A stretch of DNA of 64,000 nt from Rheinheimera sp. GTDB taxonomy: Bacteria; Pseudomonadota; Gammaproteobacteria; Enterobacterales; Alteromonadaceae. The stretch is taken from assembly GCF_030690345.1 (NCBI RefSeq), contig NZ_JAUYGV010000007.1, positions 186,001 to 250,000 on the forward strand. Reading direction: 5' to 3'. The notes under the pieces were generated by a model, which was not told the origin of the DNA, searched no databases, and saw nothing but the letters and a program-made list of their open reading frames with translations. Position 1 is the stretch's first letter; every line of letters starts with the position of its first letter. Of the stretch, positions 63,421 through 64,000 are shown one piece after another. Position numbers and translations under genes: made by a program.

Positions 63421-63726
63421 ATGTCTGAAGTACAAAAATATAACTTTACCGATTTTAATCAATTGATACAGCTGTGTAAGCAGCACCCTGAAAAGGCGGA
63501 GCTGTTACGGCAGCAGCTTATTGAGCGGCAGAGCAATGATGCGAACAGACGCTCACTGTTGCAGTACCAATTTGTCACCGAGCAACGCTTAAAGCTGCTA
63601 TCGTCTGCAGAAGCAAAGCAGTTATTTATACAGCTGCAACTTGCACAGAATATTCAACGGTTACAAGGATGTTTAACTGAGCTGGAGCAAAGTTGTAAGA
63701 ACGTGAGTAATTTAGTGCAGAAATGA
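63421..63726 (+). CDS. DUF3135-like small protein
   Basis: A 101-residue cytoplasmic protein that begins MSEVQKYNFTDFNQL. The start at 63421 follows GGGAGG; a GTG one codon upstream is possible. It is all-helical, with LIQLCKQHPEKAELLRQQLIE and LLQYQFVTEQRLKLLSSAEAKQLF resembling DUF3135 proteins of Vibrio and Shewanella. Function unknown. It follows narX by 78 bp and ends at a shared terminator. Confidence 0.72.
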   Translation: MSEVQKYNFTDFNQLIQLCKQHPEKAELLRQQLIERQSNDANRRSLLQYQFVTEQRLKLLSSAEAKQLFIQLQLAQNIQRLQGCLTELEQSCKNVSNLVQK

Positions 63727-63728
63727 AC

Positions 63729-63757
63729 AACAAAGGCGCAGTAAATGCGCCTTTGTT
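63729..63757. terminator. bidirectional terminator
   Basis: AACAAAGGCGCA / TGCGCCTTTGTT, a perfect 12-bp stem with a 5-base loop, lies between the convergent DUF3135-like gene and the narK-type gene. Confidence 0.85.
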
Positions 63758-63767
63758 TGGTCAGGGG

Positions 63768-64000
63768 TTAAGGATTATAAAACTCGCCGTTTTTTCTCAG
63801 GTAAAAGAACCAGTTAATCAGCAGGCATAAGCCATAGAAAATGGCAAAACCGACCATGGCGTACTCCGGTGTGGCGGCTTTAATTTGCTCGCCCAGTACC
63901 TGCGGTATGTAAAAGGCACCGTAGGCTGCTACCGCTGAGGTCCAACCCAGTACCGGGCCGGCTTGTTCTTTAGGAAATACCACCGCGATGGTGCGGAAGG
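63768..64000 (-). CDS. NarK-type nitrate/nitrite transporter, C-terminal fragment (runs off window)
   Basis: Only the last 77 residues are in the window and the frame stays open to the right edge. FRTIAVVFPKEQAGPVLGWTSAVAAYGAFY and the final helix GFAIFYGLCLLINWFFYLRKNGEFYNP are characteristic of the C-terminal end of NNP-family nitrate transporters. This is a third narK-like gene near narG, distinct from those at 23613 and 25221. The GTG at 63983 is internal and not the start. Confidence 0.85.
   Translation of the reverse strand, partial: FRTIAVVFPKEQAGPVLGWTSAVAAYGAFYIPQVLGEQIKAATPEYAMVGFAIFYGLCLLINWFFYLRKNGEFYNP

Overview
The window is a stretch of chromosome from a facultatively anaerobic, nitrate-respiring gammaproteobacterium. 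Gene order (rppH-ptsP-lgt-thyA, mutH beside rppH, cysB near topA), protein similarity to Alteromonadales families, and interspersed GC-rich intergenic repeats suggest the Rheinheimera/Alishewanella/Arsukibacterium group. That placement is an inference from recalled families and not a database result. No rRNA, tRNA, CRISPR array, transposase or phage gene was seen.

Region 1 (1-16,100) is mostly core genome: the end of topA, a membrane-anchored coiled-coil protein, an orphan histidine kinase, cysB, a fatty-acid hydroxylase-family enzyme, a solute-binding lipoprotein, mutH divergent from the rppH-ptsP-TauE-lgt-thyA operon, three tandem FlgO-type lipoproteins, and a pirin.

Region 2 (16,200-33,100) is the first nitrogen-oxide and anaerobic block. 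It holds the NO-damage repair protein ric and divergent norR, moeB, a CoA-transferase-family enzyme, a DGC-domain protein, nnrS, narK1 divergent from narK2, a PP2C-kinase fusion, mog, the oxygen-independent ubiquinone genes ubiU/ubiV/ubiT, and hemN.

Region 3 (33,100-49,500) holds an HPP-CBS membrane protein, small exported or Cys-containing proteins, a MOSC protein, a soluble CZB chemoreceptor, the quinol NO reductase norB, a SirB-like protein, a ferric-reductase-like flavoprotein with a cytochrome b5-like partner, Hsp20, a CBS protein, a PAS-GGDEF protein, a PAS kinase/NarL-type regulator pair, a sugar nucleotidyltransferase and a PEP-CTERM protein.

Region 4 (49,500-64,000) is the anaerobic respiration block: nrdD/nrdG, a porin, narGHJI with a parvulin isomerase, the nitrate sensor narX, a DUF3135-like protein, and the end of another narK-type transporter. 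narL and any nitrite or N2O reductase are not in the window.

The regulatory sequence ties the blocks together. Four promoters (DGC gene, narK2, nrdG, narG) have an FNR/DNR-type box 21-22 bp before a -10 element. Upstream of both ric and norB there are three GT-N7-AC NorR-type sites with nearly the same spacing (25 then 17-18 bp), each followed by a sigma54-type promoter; the norB copy is imperfect. An AAGTGGGTA motif recurs between nitrate-linked genes. The model is: low oxygen and nitrate switch on transport, reduction, molybdenum-cofactor assembly, anaerobic haem, quinone and dNTP synthesis through FNR and NarXL, while NO is met by NorR-driven norB and ric.
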